Shown: positions 16,138 through 27,955 of the stretch, piece by piece
How the letters are laid out: every line of letters starts with the position of its first letter
How positions within the stretch are numbered: position 1 is the first letter of the stretch
Source: Symsagittifera roscoffensis
Taxonomy: Eukaryota; Xenacoelomorpha; Acoela; Convolutidae
Length of the DNA stretch: 64,000 nucleotides
Direction: 5' to 3'
Assembly (NCBI RefSeq): GCF_963678635.1
Contig: NC_087065.1
Location: 62,398,754 to 62,462,753, forward strand
Made by a program: the position numbers and the translations under genes
The notes under the pieces: generated by a model
Seen by the model: the letters and a program-made list of their open reading frames with translations, nothing else
Database searches by the model: none
What the model was told of the DNA's origin: nothing

Positions 16138-17902
16138 TTTTGCTTTAAAAAAAAAGGAAAAAAAAAGAAAAACAAGTATAGCTGGTTACTGTGCAAGTAG
16201 CACAGAATGTCCCGACCATAGTCTTACAAAACACACAATTCTTTTGTGATACTGATAAAAGAATCTGAAACAAAAACTACAAACTAGGCATATTCAATAG
16301 TCTTAGTAAAACAGGCAAAATGTAGAAAATGAATTAAAAAATGAAAAATGAAAAAAAAATCAATTGTTTTTTGCTGAAACATTGTAAATTTTTGATTTTT
16401 TTGATTTTCAAAATGATCTCAAAAAATCTGCAAAACTAATTGTACTTGAGTAAAATATGATATAAGCTTAAATAAGCTTTTTTAATTGGCCTAAATTGAG
16501 CTTAAAGAAATAGCCTTCTCGCTCGCTTTACTCGCTCGAAATTAGACCAAAAAGTTTCAAACCGGTTTTTTTGACACTAGGAATTATTTTAGGAATTTTT
16601 TGAAACCTTTCGAACCACGACTAAAATGGCTTTGATATGATATATCACTCGCCACATTCGGTTGACTAGTTGTTATCACTCGACCCGTTCCGTTGATTAG
16701 TTGTGGTAGCTGATTTTGCGTGGAAAACCAAAAGAAAAGTAAAGAAAAAAAAAGCTAAAATACAACCGATTGCGAAATTCCTTCCCATTTTCCCATTTTC
16801 AATGTTTTTAAAAATAAAACTTGGAGGTCCACTCTTTCTTTTTTGTCACACCAAAGCCGGAAATAGCTCTTAGATTTCAGATTCATTCATTTGAAAAAAA
16901 AATGTTAAAAAAATTGCTTTCTAGTTGTGAAAGTACACTTCGCTCACGAGCATCGGTCTATGGGAGTGAAAACACGCCGATTGATCTCCAGCAGAATCCC
17001 AAAGTGCTTCGGTCTCAGTCCCTGTCCAAAGACCAAATGCTTTCCGGGAATCGACCAGCCCGTCCTTGAAGCCGAGAAACATGACGTCACTCAACCCAAT
17101 CCTAGATTTGAAACAACTTCTCGTGCAAAGTCTATGAAAAATCAGTGGTTCCATTTTTTGAAGACAAATCAAACATCTCCGAAGAGAAGAACGGACCAAA
17201 AAGAAGAATTCTGCAGGTCTGTCGCGCAAGTCTAGGACAATGCTGTTTATGCTGGGAAAAACCATAACTGCTGTCGCTGCGCCCTCTTTCATTTTAATCA
17301 AGTTGTTTGAGTTGTTCGAGTCAATTTTTTATACCTTAGTATTTTTTTCTAGATGTTGTCTGAAACTTATCACAGTTTACTCAAATTGTCCGTATTATTT
17401 AAGGTGCTATTTTAACGCGCTAGTGCTATTTTACTGCTTTTATTTATACTGTTTTTATTAGAACTTAAAAAGAAATCAAAAGTCAAACCGCGAAAAAGTA
17501 AATTTGAACTAATGAGCCTGAACAAGTTTTAAGGTTTCCTGAAAAAAAAAAATCATCGCAATCTACAAGTGTTTGAGCTACATTAAAAATTGTTGAGAGA
17601 GAAAAAAAGAAGAGCTTAAGTAAGTTTATTCACACTAACATTTTTTTCATAATGCGAACGATAAAACTTTTAAAAAGATAAAGATAAAAGTGAGTTAAAA
17701 TAAAATTTTTACAAGAAAGAATTTTGAATTTTACAAAAACATTAATAAACGGCTTTTTTCGTTTGACTTTATGCATTTTTCGCAGCATGTAAAATTTTAG
17801 TGAAAGTTTGATCGATACGCCGATATGATGTGAAATAACGACTATTCATAGCGTTACTGTTATTGGTGCAAAGGATGAATTGATTAAACAAAGTTGAATT
17901 GT
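16138..17902. other. 3' flank of the corepressor gene, no gene recognised
   Basis: AT-rich sequence with one GC-richer patch at about 16927-17290. The patch is open in both directions (minus 126 codons, plus 102 codons) but matches nothing I recognise. A 3' fragment of the local MITE lies at about 17460-17565. The part next to 17903 is probably the 3' untranslated region of the corepressor transcript. Confidence 0.5.
17625..17630 (-). terminator. Candidate polyadenylation signal AATAAA
   Basis: Minus-strand AATAAA about 275 nt after the stop codon at 17903, followed by a T/C-rich run. It is the nearest canonical hexamer in this 3' flank; in AT-rich DNA a chance match is possible. Confidence 0.3.
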
Positions 17903-18969
17903 TTAAACTATTTCGTAAACTTCGATTGGCAATTCTGAAGAGTTTGAATCAGGAGTCAGCGAGGCGGTTGGTTGAGAGCCGAATGAAGACAAGTCGATTT
18001 CGGTTAAATCTATCTCAAGTTCTCTGTCAATTTCCAAATCATCTTCATAGTCATCCTCATAATAATTATTGCCATCATCACGATTGGTTTGTTTCTCAGA
18101 CAGTTCGACGACAACAATTTCACCTTCTTCTGCTTCTTTTTGGCGGTTTTGATTATCTTCTCCATTTTCTTCGACGATTTTGTTGCTTTTGTCGCCTTTC
18201 TCTAGATTTCCGTAACCGTTTTCAATTTTTTCTTCCGTCGTTTGTTGGTTACTTCCTTTGGACTTATCGACAAAGTTTTCGTTTGTCGTTTCTGCTGAAT
18301 TTTCTCCTTCATCTTCATCTTCTTTTGCCTCTTTTTCGCTCAGATTATTTTGATAATTTCTGTCGTATGTTGATCCATTCTGCGCTAGATCTACAGTGTT
18401 CAATTCTTTCTGGGTAATTTCCAGATGTTCTGTTCTGCTATCACAACATTCTTTGCTCTTGTGATTTTTGTCCGCATCTTGGCTATCGTTCAGACTTCTT
18501 GATTCTTGAGACTCCTTCGATTTTGTCACGTCTTCGTTCTTTGGGTCTTTAAAATCAAATTTGTTTCTTTCTTTTTCTAAGTTTTGTTCTAACTTGTTTT
18601 CTTGACTTTCTGCTGTTTTTTCTTTTGATTTTTCTGCTGAAACTTCTGCTTGGTTTTGTTCTGTAAATTTTTCTGTTGTTTTTTCTGAACTTTCTAGAAC
18701 TTTTTTCGCTTTTTCTGGTTTTCCGTCTGCTGCAGGTATTAAAAGGTCATATGTGTCTTGTTCTTCGCTTGGACTTTGACCTTGACCTTTGCCGTTAGGC
18801 GTTTGACCTTGAAGTTGACTATCATGGGCTGAATGTGGAAATGACATGGGCGTTTCCATGTGTTCTGAGAAGTGAATCAAATGTTCACTCACATACTGCT
18901 CATCCTCCAAACTATCCTGACAAATACTCTCGAAATCAGTCAACACAAATGGGTTGTAGTCGCACAAGT
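17903..18969 (-). CDS. Corepressor last exon, charged tail and stop
   Basis: Acceptor ctgtgttctag|ACTTGT at 18970; the stop TAA is at 17905-17903. It reads DLCDYNPFVLTDFESICQDS and then about 330 Lys/Glu/Asp/Ser-rich residues. It closes with a strongly acidic stretch (DDYEDDLEIDRELEIDLTEI) and SSELPIEVYEIV. Vertebrate BCOR has an acidic segment and then the PUFD domain here. In this window the frame stops just where PUFD would begin. Confidence 0.85.
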
Positions 18970-19282
18970 CTAGAACACAGAGTATCTCAAGTTTGATCAA
19001 AAAATAGATTGACAAAATAGAGCTGGGGAAAATAGTGCGCTTTGAAAACGTAAAAGAATATTTCAATCCAATTAATTTTCATTTGGTAAAGCAAAACATG
19101 ATAAAATAGTCAACCGACGGGGCTACCTATCTTTTTTGTAGTTGTTGTCACTTAAAAATCAGCTCCTAAAAGTGCCAATGAAAGTATGGAGGCCTATAAA
19201 TAATGATTTGTTTGGAAAAACATTTATGGTAGACACATTTTTGATAAAATTCACTCATATTCAGAAAACTAGATTTATAAAC

Positions 19283-19437
19283 AGGGGCGGATTAAGGAGA
19301 GAAGGGGGTGGGGGGGCTGACTTCCTCCCCCTCAGGTATTCGACTCCCTCACCAACCAAAGGGTCCCTCCTTCCGATGGTATTCTTTTATGACATCCATT
19401 TTCGGCTAACCAACCCTAAATTTTTATCCGCCACTGT
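19283..19437. mobile_element. hAT-like MITE
   Basis: Starts CAGGGGCGGATTAAGG and ends ATCCGCCACTG, the inverted-terminal pattern of many hAT elements. The interior (ccaaccaaagggtccct, atgacatccattt) is shared with the copy at 38400-38749. No clean 8-bp target duplication is left. Confidence 0.55.
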
Positions 19438-19627
19438 TTGTTAGTAATTTTTCGAACCCACTGGTAATTTTCAAAGTACTGAAACTGATAGCTTAAAGCG
19501 TTTTGTAAAATGAATGGCCTAAAAAATTACCAAATCAGTCATGCAATATTATGTCACAATGAGGGTTATAGACAATAATCCAACAGACCATGCAAATTGT
19601 AAACATAGAAAAACTACAATCGGAAAA

Positions 19628-20186
19628 CATAGCTAATCGAAGATTGAAAAAGAGTAAAAAACGCAGTTAAACATTTAAAAAAAACACTGACTTACTTAAA
19701 AAAATCTCAACTTTTGAATTTCAAAAAAAAATCAGCAAGACCTATATAATAGTCTTCACTACGTTCATTGCTCTTAAAAATAGATGCTTTTTAAGCTTTT
19801 CGAACTTCTAGAACAATTTATGGCTGGCAAGTTTTTGGTAACATGAACTTAACTAGAGAAAATTGGATCAATAGGTAAAGTTTTTATTCCGCTACAAATC
19901 TGAAAATTAAATTTCACTTTCGAAACTAAAAATTGTTCACACTTTTTTGCGCCATTTACACTTTCGTGTTTAGAGAGTGATATTTACGAAAATTTCAGCA
20001 GATGAATTTCAACTGAACTCAAAAAGAGCATAATATACCGAAGTGCATTCATAAATACACTAATATGTTTGAAGGCGCATCTATATTTATTAGAGACTTT
20101 CAAGACTTTTTCCGGACAAAAAAAACGAAAAAAAAAATCATTAAGACCTATATAAGAGTCTTCACTACGTTCATTACTCTTAAAAA
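19628..20186 (+). mobile_element. MITE copies, one internally deleted next to a longer one
   Basis: A short copy keeps the start (gaaaaagagtaaaaaacgcag) and end (cttcactacgttcattgctc, to 19778). A longer 3' portion follows and ends agagtcttcactacgttcattactc near 20186. Same family as the copy at 44136-44577. Confidence 0.7.
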
Positions 20187-21099
20187 CTCCAAGACTCAAG
20201 GTGGCTGAAATAAAATTCAGTTTTTATGATATAAAACTCCAAAACCTACATGACCTTAAAAATTTTTGACGATCAAAAATTTTTTCTCTTCGACCCCTTT
20301 TTTGATAAATAAGCCCTTTTAATAAAATTATCAACTTTGAGTGGAACAGTTTTAAAAAAATTTTTTCTGAAAAAAAAACTGATAACAAAAATTTTAACTT
20401 TTAAGAAAATTTTTCATTAACAATCCTGAAAAATAAAACGTACCATTCATATTTTCAGAAAAAATTTTGGAATATTTATTTAAAGTTGTTTTCAACAACA
20501 TTTTGAAAAGAAAAAAAGCTACGGTTCCATTAATTTTAAAACTTCAGGTAGTTTATGAGAATATTTATATTATTAACTTGGAGGAAAACTATGTACTGAT
20601 GCTAAACAAGACAAAATTTTTTTGGAAAACAAAAATGACGCAGTCTGTTTCAAGCGCTACTTTCAATTCTCTGGAGCAAGAAAAAATGAAGTTTTTCTCA
20701 TTACAGTCCATCTCCCATTTCATTCATAACTCGCAACTTTATGAAGCGCTTAGTTCAGTAGTAACAAAATATAAATGCCTTTATGATTGAAAGAATATAG
20801 AAAACATTTCAAAAGCGAGCGGTCTTTTGTTTTGTAAGAGTTGTTCCCTGGAAACAAATGCCCCACAGAATCAAAAAATGCAGTTTTTTCTTTATAATGA
20901 CGATTAGATTCATTGAATTTACCTAAAAGTTACTTTTCATCGAGGCTATGAAATTCACTAATAACAAAAATAGTCCTTTTCTATATCAAATTTGAGAGAT
21001 ATGGACCACTAGGCTATTTTTCTCACAATTTTCAATCCAATTACACAAAAACCGTTTTTTTTGTGTAAAAATAGCCAACAGATAATATCATTTGAAAGT

Positions 21100-21555
21100 A
21101 GTCAATGAAAGCAAAGAAACAGAAAAGAAACACTGACATGCCTTTAATTTCAAAGTAAAAAGTACATGGTCTTACAGTTCTTTGATTTTCAAGAAAAATT
21201 TATAATTGGAAAATTTTTGATAAAATAAACTAAATTTGAGAGACTTGGATCAGAAGGTAAAAACATTTTTCTCCACTGGGAAATCTGAAAATTGAATTCC
21301 ACTTTCGAAACTTAAAGTTGATGATGTTTATCGTTACCTTTAACCTTTCGTAATTGGTGTACTTTTAGCGGATGAAATTAACTCGAATTCAAACAATGCA
21401 TATATATCTAGAAGCATCTATAATTATATAGACATGTATGATTGCACATTTGTGATTTGTTAGAGCAATTTAAAACTTTTCCTGAAAAAAAACGGGAGAA
21501 AACAATCACGACCTTCATAAAAGTCTGAACTACGTTTATCGCCTCTTAAAAATCC
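21100..21555 (+). mobile_element. MITE copy
   Basis: Starts gtcaatgaaagcaaagaaac, has the family interior (gatcagaaggtaaaaacatt; ccactttcgaaactt) and ends aagtctgaactacgtttatcg. Diverged copy. Confidence 0.65.
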
Positions 21556-22504
21556 CAGTATAATAATTGGCGCAACTTTCTTGCTGAAGATCAATGACTA
21601 CAGCTGTTATAATAGTTTGAAGTTATCTTCATAATAAATTCAAAAATTTCACCATAAAAAAATGAGTGTTTAAAAAATGTTTTTTTTTCTGATTAAAAAA
21701 AAGATAAAAGTGTTATCCATTCGTTGCCATTCGAGAACCGCAACCCTGACTTCTCTTCAATTTACAATAAATTGTGCCAAGTCAACGTTCTTTCTTGACG
21801 CATACACAAAAGTTTTACCGTCATGGCTTTTTATATGGCTCTGAAACTTTGAAATAAACACAGAAACTTCAACGAAGTGAGAAAAAAATTATCAAAAAAC
21901 CTTGATTCTTGCTGCCTCTCTCTTAAATTTTCCAATTTCAACTTTTAGTTAGCTTCTTTTGGTCCTGCTGATAGGGCCATTTTGATTAAATTATGAAAAA
22001 ATTTCACTCTGATTTCATATTATCACTAATTATCTTCAACTGAAATCATTGGTTCAACAACAACGACCAGCTCGGTGTCGACGACAAGATGGTGGTCCAG
22101 GCACCAACCAGTTCCAATCAGTTCAAGGACAATGAGATAATGACTTACAAACCATCACACATTTTAATTAGTACTCTTTCCTGTTCCGTTAGAATTTCTT
22201 TGCGCTGTCGGAAAAAGAACTGGATTTACTTCATTAAATGTTTTTGAAAATTTCAAATGGATACGTTGTTTGAAAATTTGACTTACTTGAATTTCGGTCG
22301 AAGAAGAAGCCACGGAATTTGTCGAACAGAGAGGCTGAAAAAGAAATCCACTATTACAGCATTGAAGTTATGTGTTTACCAAATTGCTTTTTTGCTCTTA
22401 CAAAAACCTGCCATTTTGTTGCTAGAAACCACAATTTAAAACCCGATTGTATTTTTCTACTACATTTCCATGATGTTAAAACGTATTAAGGTTAGTAAGA
22501 TGAA

Positions 22505-22925
22505 AACATATTAGAAAAATATCCAACATAGAGTTGGAATAGAGTTATGAACGCAAGGAAACAACAAAAACTGACTGTTTTTTGCAAAAATTTCAAATTT
22601 CGATTTTCAAAGAAAAATATCCAAGGCCTTATAGCCCTTTGAATTTCTAGAACAATTAATGATTGACACGTTTTTGATAAAATTAGCGCTATTTGAGAAA
22701 ACTGGATCGATAGGTAATTTTTTTTTTTCGCAGGGAAATCTGAAATTTAAATTCCATTTTCAAAACTAGACCTTTACACGTTTGCTGTTTGATAGTGGAG
22801 TTTACTTGTCTTTTAACAAAGAAAATGAACTGAAGTTAAAAAGAAATCAAAAGTCAAATCGCGAAATATCAAACCTGAGCCATAGCTAATTTTATGACTT
22901 TTTCCTGGAAAAATTCGAATTAACA
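22505..22925 (+). mobile_element. MITE copy, 3' terminus lost
   Basis: Starts gagttggaatagagttatga acgcaagg and runs through gatcgataggtaa and agaaatcaaaagtcaaatcg to tttttcctggaaaaattcg, without the terminal acgttcattactc block. Confidence 0.65.
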
Positions 22926-22965
22926 ACTAAGGGAAAATGTTTTCTTCACTCCTTGTTTTTCTTAC

Positions 22966-23117
22966 CCTGAGTGAGAGTGAGCATGGTCGTGGACATGGTG
23001 TGCTGCAGGTGGGTGGGGGAGACACCCTGGAAGTTCCTCTGGGAAAAGTCAGCCCCGAACGACAGCAGTAGAGTAACCATTTCTACACAGTCCAACTCAA
23101 CTGCCCAATGCAAAGCT
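22966..23117 (-). CDS. Corepressor exon G, ankyrin repeat 3
   Basis: Acceptor ttgtgtttcag|AGCTTTG and donor CTCAGG|GTAAGA, phase 2 in and phase 1 out. It codes ALHWAVELDCVEMVTLLLSF, then GADFSQRNFQGVSPTHLQ and HTMSTTMLTLTQ. The HxAVExDxxEMVxLLLSxGAD pattern is strongly ankyrin and matches the last BCOR repeat. Confidence 0.88.
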
Positions 23118-23789
23118 CTGAAACACAATTCTTCACATAGCCACACACTGACATCGTTTGCAAAAATTGAAAAATAATTTTTGTTTGAGGTTTCAGCAAC
23201 ATTCTACAGCCCAGAAGTATAGCTCAAAAATAAGCAACATTCTACAGCCCAGAAGAATGATTGCCCAAAAATTGGTTAAGAGTGTTTTTTTTACTTTTCA
23301 CATTGGGATTGGACCGAGTAGCGTATCTTGAAAAAAGCCAATAGACAGTTGAACTCAACGAAACAAAGAAAATTTACTTCGAGCAATCGGAGAAAACTTC
23401 AGATGCGTTTTTTCTACCTTGCTTTGTCTTTGATGGTTTATAAATCAGAAATAAAAACCGGAAGTACGCAATTTTAAGCACTTTCTGTCGATAATATACG
23501 TAACAACTCCAAAAAGTGGTGCAAAGTTTTTGGCCAGGTGAGAAACCCAAGGCCAGCCGGCTCTTTCTCATTCTACTCACACCCACCCTCAGCCCACCAC
23601 AAACTTTAGCCCCACAATTTAAAAATCCGAATTTATCGGAGCTATAATTGTTTTTGTTACTTAACTAGGTGGGGGGCTATAAAATGAGAGAATTATCCAA
23701 AAGATCTTAGTAACAGTTTGCTATACCACATAACACACATACTCGCTTGGCAATCGAAAGTTTTTCGGATCGATGTCCATACGCTGTCA

Positions 23790-24155
23790 ATTTTTGTAAA
23801 TTGGTCTGAATAAAAAAGCATAGCCAACAAACAGTTGGTTGAAACTTTCGAATTTCAACAAAAAGTATATGGCCTTGAAATTTTTTTATTTTTCAAACCA
23901 ATTTTTATTTGGAACTTTTTCGACAAAATAATTTCAATTTGAGAAAACCGGAATATTAGATAAATTTATATTCCACTTAGAAATCTCAACAGTAAATTAA
24001 TTTCAGAACTAAGAATCGATCACGATATTTTTTTTGTGAGTAGACATCAAATTTTGCAAAGTTCTTTTAGCAAAAGGACTCAAAATAAAGTCAAAAAAGT
24101 GCATATATACTTAATGACACTTTGGCATTCATAAATGCAATTGAAAAATTTAGTA
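23790..24155 (+). mobile_element. MITE copy, partial
   Basis: Starts agccaacaaacagttggttg and includes gagaaaaccggaatattaga and actaagaatcgatcacg; the 3' end is decayed. Confidence 0.6.
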
Positions 24156-24514
24156 TCATTGTCCAATTTAGGGTCACTACACCAAGAAATTAAAAAAACA
24201 GAACGTACTCCAAATGACTTTCAATAAAATTTAACAAATATGAGTTTTTGCGGCAGAATTTTTGAAGCTTTGATCAGCTTTTAACTCCACAAGAATCACG
24301 ATTTTTCGAAAAAAATTTTCTTTTTTGACTTCTATTTAACTTTTTTTCTTTTTTTTTGCTATACATTTTGCGAGGATAGCTGTGGACAAAACGCAACTAG
24401 TAATGCTTGGAACTAATTTAAGATAAAAAATTTGTTGATTTTGATGAAAATGAACTAATTTGACAAATTAAATCAAAAGTTTTTCACTACTGCTCTGGAA
24501 ACAAAACCATTGAA

Positions 24515-24930
24515 AAATCATTAATTAGGAAACAGAGCCAGCAGACAGTTGGAAAAGTGTCAATCAACGCAAGAAAAACTCGAATAACTTGTTTTTTGGA
24601 AAAACTCAAATTTCGATTTTCAAATTTAAAAGGTATAGCCTGAAGGCTGATTATTTTTCGAGAACAGTTTATGTTGAAACTGACAAAGAGAATTTTGACA
24701 AAAAGTAACTCATTTTGATGAAACTGGATCAAAAACTAAGTTTTTATTCCGCTGCGAAGTCTGAAAGTAAAAATCCACTTTCGAAACTGAAAAACGATCA
24801 CATTGGAGTTTGTCTTCTTTTCCTTATTTCAACAAAGAAAGTGGACTGAACTAAAAAAAAATGAAAAGTCAAACCATGAAAAATTAATTTTGAGCGGGAT
24901 TAAATTTTAAGACTTCAAATGATTGGCTCT
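24515..24930 (+). mobile_element. MITE copy
   Basis: Starts agccagcagacagttggaaa, then gtgtcaatcaacgcaag; the interior has gaaactggatcaaaaac and ccactttcgaaactgaaaaa. It ends near attttaagacttc without the terminal block. Confidence 0.65.
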
Positions 24931-25016
24931 TTTAGTAACATATCCCGGGTTGACCAAAAGTCGCTATCTTAAAATTTTTCTTATGAAAATCATACATTTT
25001 CTTGCAACATTAGTCT

Positions 25017-25091
25017 CTAAAAATAATACAAGATTGTGACTTTTCTAGCAAGAAAAATGCTAGAAAAGTCACAATCTTGTATTATTTTTAG
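25017..25091. repeat. Perfect inverted repeat, 34-bp arms, 7-nt loop
   Basis: Left arm 25017-25050 (ctaaaaataatacaagattg through ttttctagca) and right arm 25058-25091 are exact reverse complements around the loop agaaaaa. Transcription from either strand would give a 34-bp perfect stem. Confidence 0.95.
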
Positions 25092-26144
25092 AATTTTTCC
25101 TACAATTTTTATAAAATTCTTATACATATTTGCTTTCTAAAATTTTCTTATAACAAGTTTAAAGTTCTCCACTGTCGCAGAGTACAATAACGGAAACCCG
25201 TAGGCAATTCAAAATGCATACATTATAACCACTATCTAAAATCTTTTACATGCACAAAATTGAAAAATTTTTTTGTAAATTTTAAAAAAATGTTTTAACT
25301 TATATCTAAAATCTTTTAAATGCAAAAAAATTGAAAAACAAATGTTTCAACCTTTGTTTTTTATCTGTTATCACGGTATAGAAACTCATTCAAAATGTTT
25401 TTGGCAGTTTTTTTCTATTGGGGAAAAGTTGCTATCTTAGAACTTTTCTTATAAGAAAGTTGTTTGATAGGGGAAACTTCCCTCAAATCTTAAATAAAGT
25501 TCTAGGATATTTTTTGGCGGATGGTTAACTTGGGACCGTGCGTCGCTAGCGTTGATTGCAGTTCCTTCTCCTTAAAATCTTGCTATAAAGCATGATTATG
25601 GGACTTAAGTCTGATGTATTTTTCTGACAACGTAATATCGCCAAGCTTAAATAGCTACAGGACCATAATTTAAACTCAAACAAAATACACTTTTTCCAAA
25701 GTGACACCAAACTGAAATCACGATATCAGACCAAAAATATATCAGAACTTTATTGGCGATATCAGAAATCAGAAAGATATCAGAATTCAAAGAAGCAAAA
25801 ATAAGTTTCCATATTCTGACTAATTACACTCCGATTGGAGGATAACGGGAGTAGCCACAATCTGATTTTATTTTTGCTTGTTTTTTAGCTATTGTAACTT
25901 AAAAACTCGTTAAGTCTTATTTCAAACCCTGTTGCTCACGAAAAAAGAAACTTTGATAAAATAAAGAAATTCACTTCTTTGCTTTTTCCAATGTTTGCAA
26001 CAATCAAAACCGAGTTAAGTAATGAAAAATGGAATCAAATGGTTAAGGAGCAAAACTGTAAAAGCGCTCAATAAAAAAACATCATCAGATAGATAACCAC
26101 AGTAAACATAGCTTCTGTTTTTTAATTGGCACAAAATTACTCAC

Positions 26145-26317
26145 GATGAGCCAGTGTATGTATTGACTTGTGACACCTCTGCGCCCTCCTGCAAAATTCT
26201 TTCTGCCACCTGAACACTCTTACTTTTGGCCGCCACCAGCAGAGGACAATCTCCGTTATGGTCCACAGAATGAATTCCGTCTGTCCCCTGAACACGCAGT
26301 CCATACTCGAACATCAC
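26145..26317 (-). CDS. Corepressor exon F, ankyrin repeats 1-2
   Basis: Acceptor catttccag|GTGATG and donor CTCATC|GTGAGT, phase 0 in and phase 2 out. It codes VMFEYGLRVQGTDGIHSVDH, then NGDCPLLVAAKSKSVQVAER and ILQEGAEVSQVNTYTGS: the end of repeat 1 and a complete second ankyrin repeat. Confidence 0.88.
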
Positions 26318-26977
26318 CTGGAAATGGAACAAAAATGGGTTTTCAAGATATCGGCAATTAAATATTTTGGGCAATTATAAGCGATTCTATTGAGGTTTTA
26401 GAATCCATTTTCGTTGCGCAAAAAAAATGAATCATAATCAGGAAGAATACTTGTCGGCTTTTTTTCTGATTTTTGGCGGTACTAAATTCAATGTTTTAGA
26501 GGATCAATCGTTTTGAGATTAATGTACAATTAGTATCCAAATGAAGACAACATGGCTATTTTCTAAACACTATATATTTTTTTAACAATCCCAGCCTAAA
26601 AGTTGTTTTAACCAATCTTTCAATCAAAATCTCCCAGATGAAAATTATCTTGAGAGATAAAAACTTACCTACTTTTCGCTAACATTTATTATTAAGCAAT
26701 TATTCTTGATCTGTTTAAAAAAGCACAAACAATTCAATACTTTCACCTGAAATGAGAACAAGACTGCTCGTATCAAGTAAAACCTTGAATGTTCTGACTG
26801 CTTTTTATGTTCTATACAGTAGTGTTCGCTTTCATAAAAGATTTTTAAAAAGAAAAATGTTTAAGACTTTTTTAAAGAACAAAAGAACAAATGTTTTTAG
26901 ACAGAACAAAATGATATGTCTTCAATGCAGCAAAGCGTTAATTAAACTAAATAGCTTGGCTCAGTTCAATTAGGAAA

Positions 26978-27165
26978 AACTTCTAAGACGGTTTAAATAT
27001 CCGCTTACGCGGTAGTTGCACGAAGTATATCGCGCGTTGATTGTCCCAAGTTGGCCTAATTGGCAACCTTTAAACCCCCATAACTTTTCAAAAATGATCA
27101 CAAGTGGAATATTTCGAATATTTTGTCACTTTCTTCGAAAGTCGGAACAATAAAATTTTATATGT
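26978..27165 (-). mobile_element. Fragment of the GTTCCGACTTTCG TIR transposon
   Basis: Contains cgcgcgttgattgtcccaag, the gcaacctttaaacccccataac block and the terminal ctttcttcgaaagtcggaac at its right end. It matches one end of the elements at 34503-35792 and 57650-58575. Confidence 0.6.
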
Positions 27166-27284
27166 TTCGAGATAGCGCTGTTTTTTTTTGTAATATTATT
27201 TTGTTTTATGCACAGAGATTGATTGAATCGAATGTAATTGCTCGGATGGTTTTTTATTTGGGCCATTTCTCAAAAAAATTTCCA

Positions 27285-27350
27285 TTAGGAGATCAATACA
27301 TGAATCTTTGTAGTCCCAGAATGGACGCTCACCACTAGACTATCTTGGCT
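27285..27350 (-). repeat. tRNA-like segment (SINE head or decayed tRNA)
   Basis: On the minus strand agatagtctagtggtgagcg carries a perfect A-box (TAGTCTAGTGG, 27342-27332), as in tRNA-Glu/Asp-type D arms. A T-arm-like stretch follows about 40 nt later (tattgatctcc) and is a poor B-box. No complete cloverleaf, so a tRNA-derived SINE or tRNA relic is more likely than a working tRNA. Confidence 0.35.
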
Positions 27351-27860
27351 TAAGGATTGCGTTGGTGTAAGGCTAACTAATAAACTGACGTGACTATAAG
27401 AGCGCTGTGACACTTTGATGGTGAAAATTTAACGCGCTTCGCTTATGCGAGGCGAATTATCCCTCGCCCCAAAATTGAGACAGGCTAATTGGTCTTATTA
27501 ATTCTTATTATTCTTGTTATATTGATTCTTATTATTCAGCTTGAAATTCATAGTTTGTCAATTTTCCATGAACTAAAAACTATTCGAGACCAGCTTATGC
27601 ACAGTCGACACAGTCATGTGATTAGAGAAGTCTTGTTTTTTCTAGTTTAACATTCAAATAATTTTAGCATATAAAAAGAAAATGTACTTTTCAAAAATCT
27701 TTTGGCTGGTGCAAAAATTCCTTTTTTTAAATCAAGTCTTTTCTAATACTTATGTTGGAAAAAATCCTAAAATTGACAAAAACGTTCCATAGATGTTAAA
27801 TGCAGAAAATCTCTGATGACATAAAAAACTTAACGTATAGGGTCTCGAAAACTGTCAAAA

Positions 27861-27955
27861 AATGCGGATTCTACTTACAATTTGCGGATTCCACTTACAA
27901 CTTGCGGATTCCACTTACAATTTGCGGATTCCACTTACTGTTGTGGATTCCGCAA
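27861..27955. repeat. Minisatellite, about 19-bp unit
   Basis: Four to five copies of tgcggattccacttacaat in tandem with single-base changes. Related GCGGATTCC words continue, scattered and in both orientations, to about 28200. Confidence 0.8.

Larger units (their letters stand above)
18970..22965. other. Intron between exons G and H
   Basis: No gene seen. It holds a hAT-like MITE (19283-19437), MITE copies at about 19628-20186 and 21100-21555, another at 22505-22925, and a GC-richer patch at 22050-22150. The patch reads FNNNDQLGVDDKMVVQAP on the plus strand but has no gene context. Confidence 0.6.
23118..26144. other. Intron between exons F and G
   Basis: No gene seen. It contains two MITE copies (about 23790-24155 and 24515-24930), a perfect 34-bp-arm hairpin (25017-25091) and a short tandem duplication containing tatctaaaatctttta at about 25225 and 25302. 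Confidence 0.6.

Noticed and set aside
15857-16249. ORFs crossing the N gap on both strands
   Set aside because: Most codons are unknown bases; the frames are artefacts of the gap.
17899-18417. 172-codon plus-strand ORF
   Set aside because: Antisense of the charged last exon of the corepressor gene, which has splice-site and phase support.
20467-20790. 107-codon plus-strand ORF
   Set aside because: AT-rich intronic sequence, Lys/Asn/Phe/Leu-biased, no splice context or recognisable motif.
22140-22150. Minus-strand GTAAGT considered as a donor for an extra exon
   Set aside because: No acceptor or open frame fits, and exons G and H already join in phase without it.
27861-27955. Tandem repeats considered as a CRISPR array
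   Set aside because: Units abut without unique spacers, in an animal genome; it is a minisatellite.
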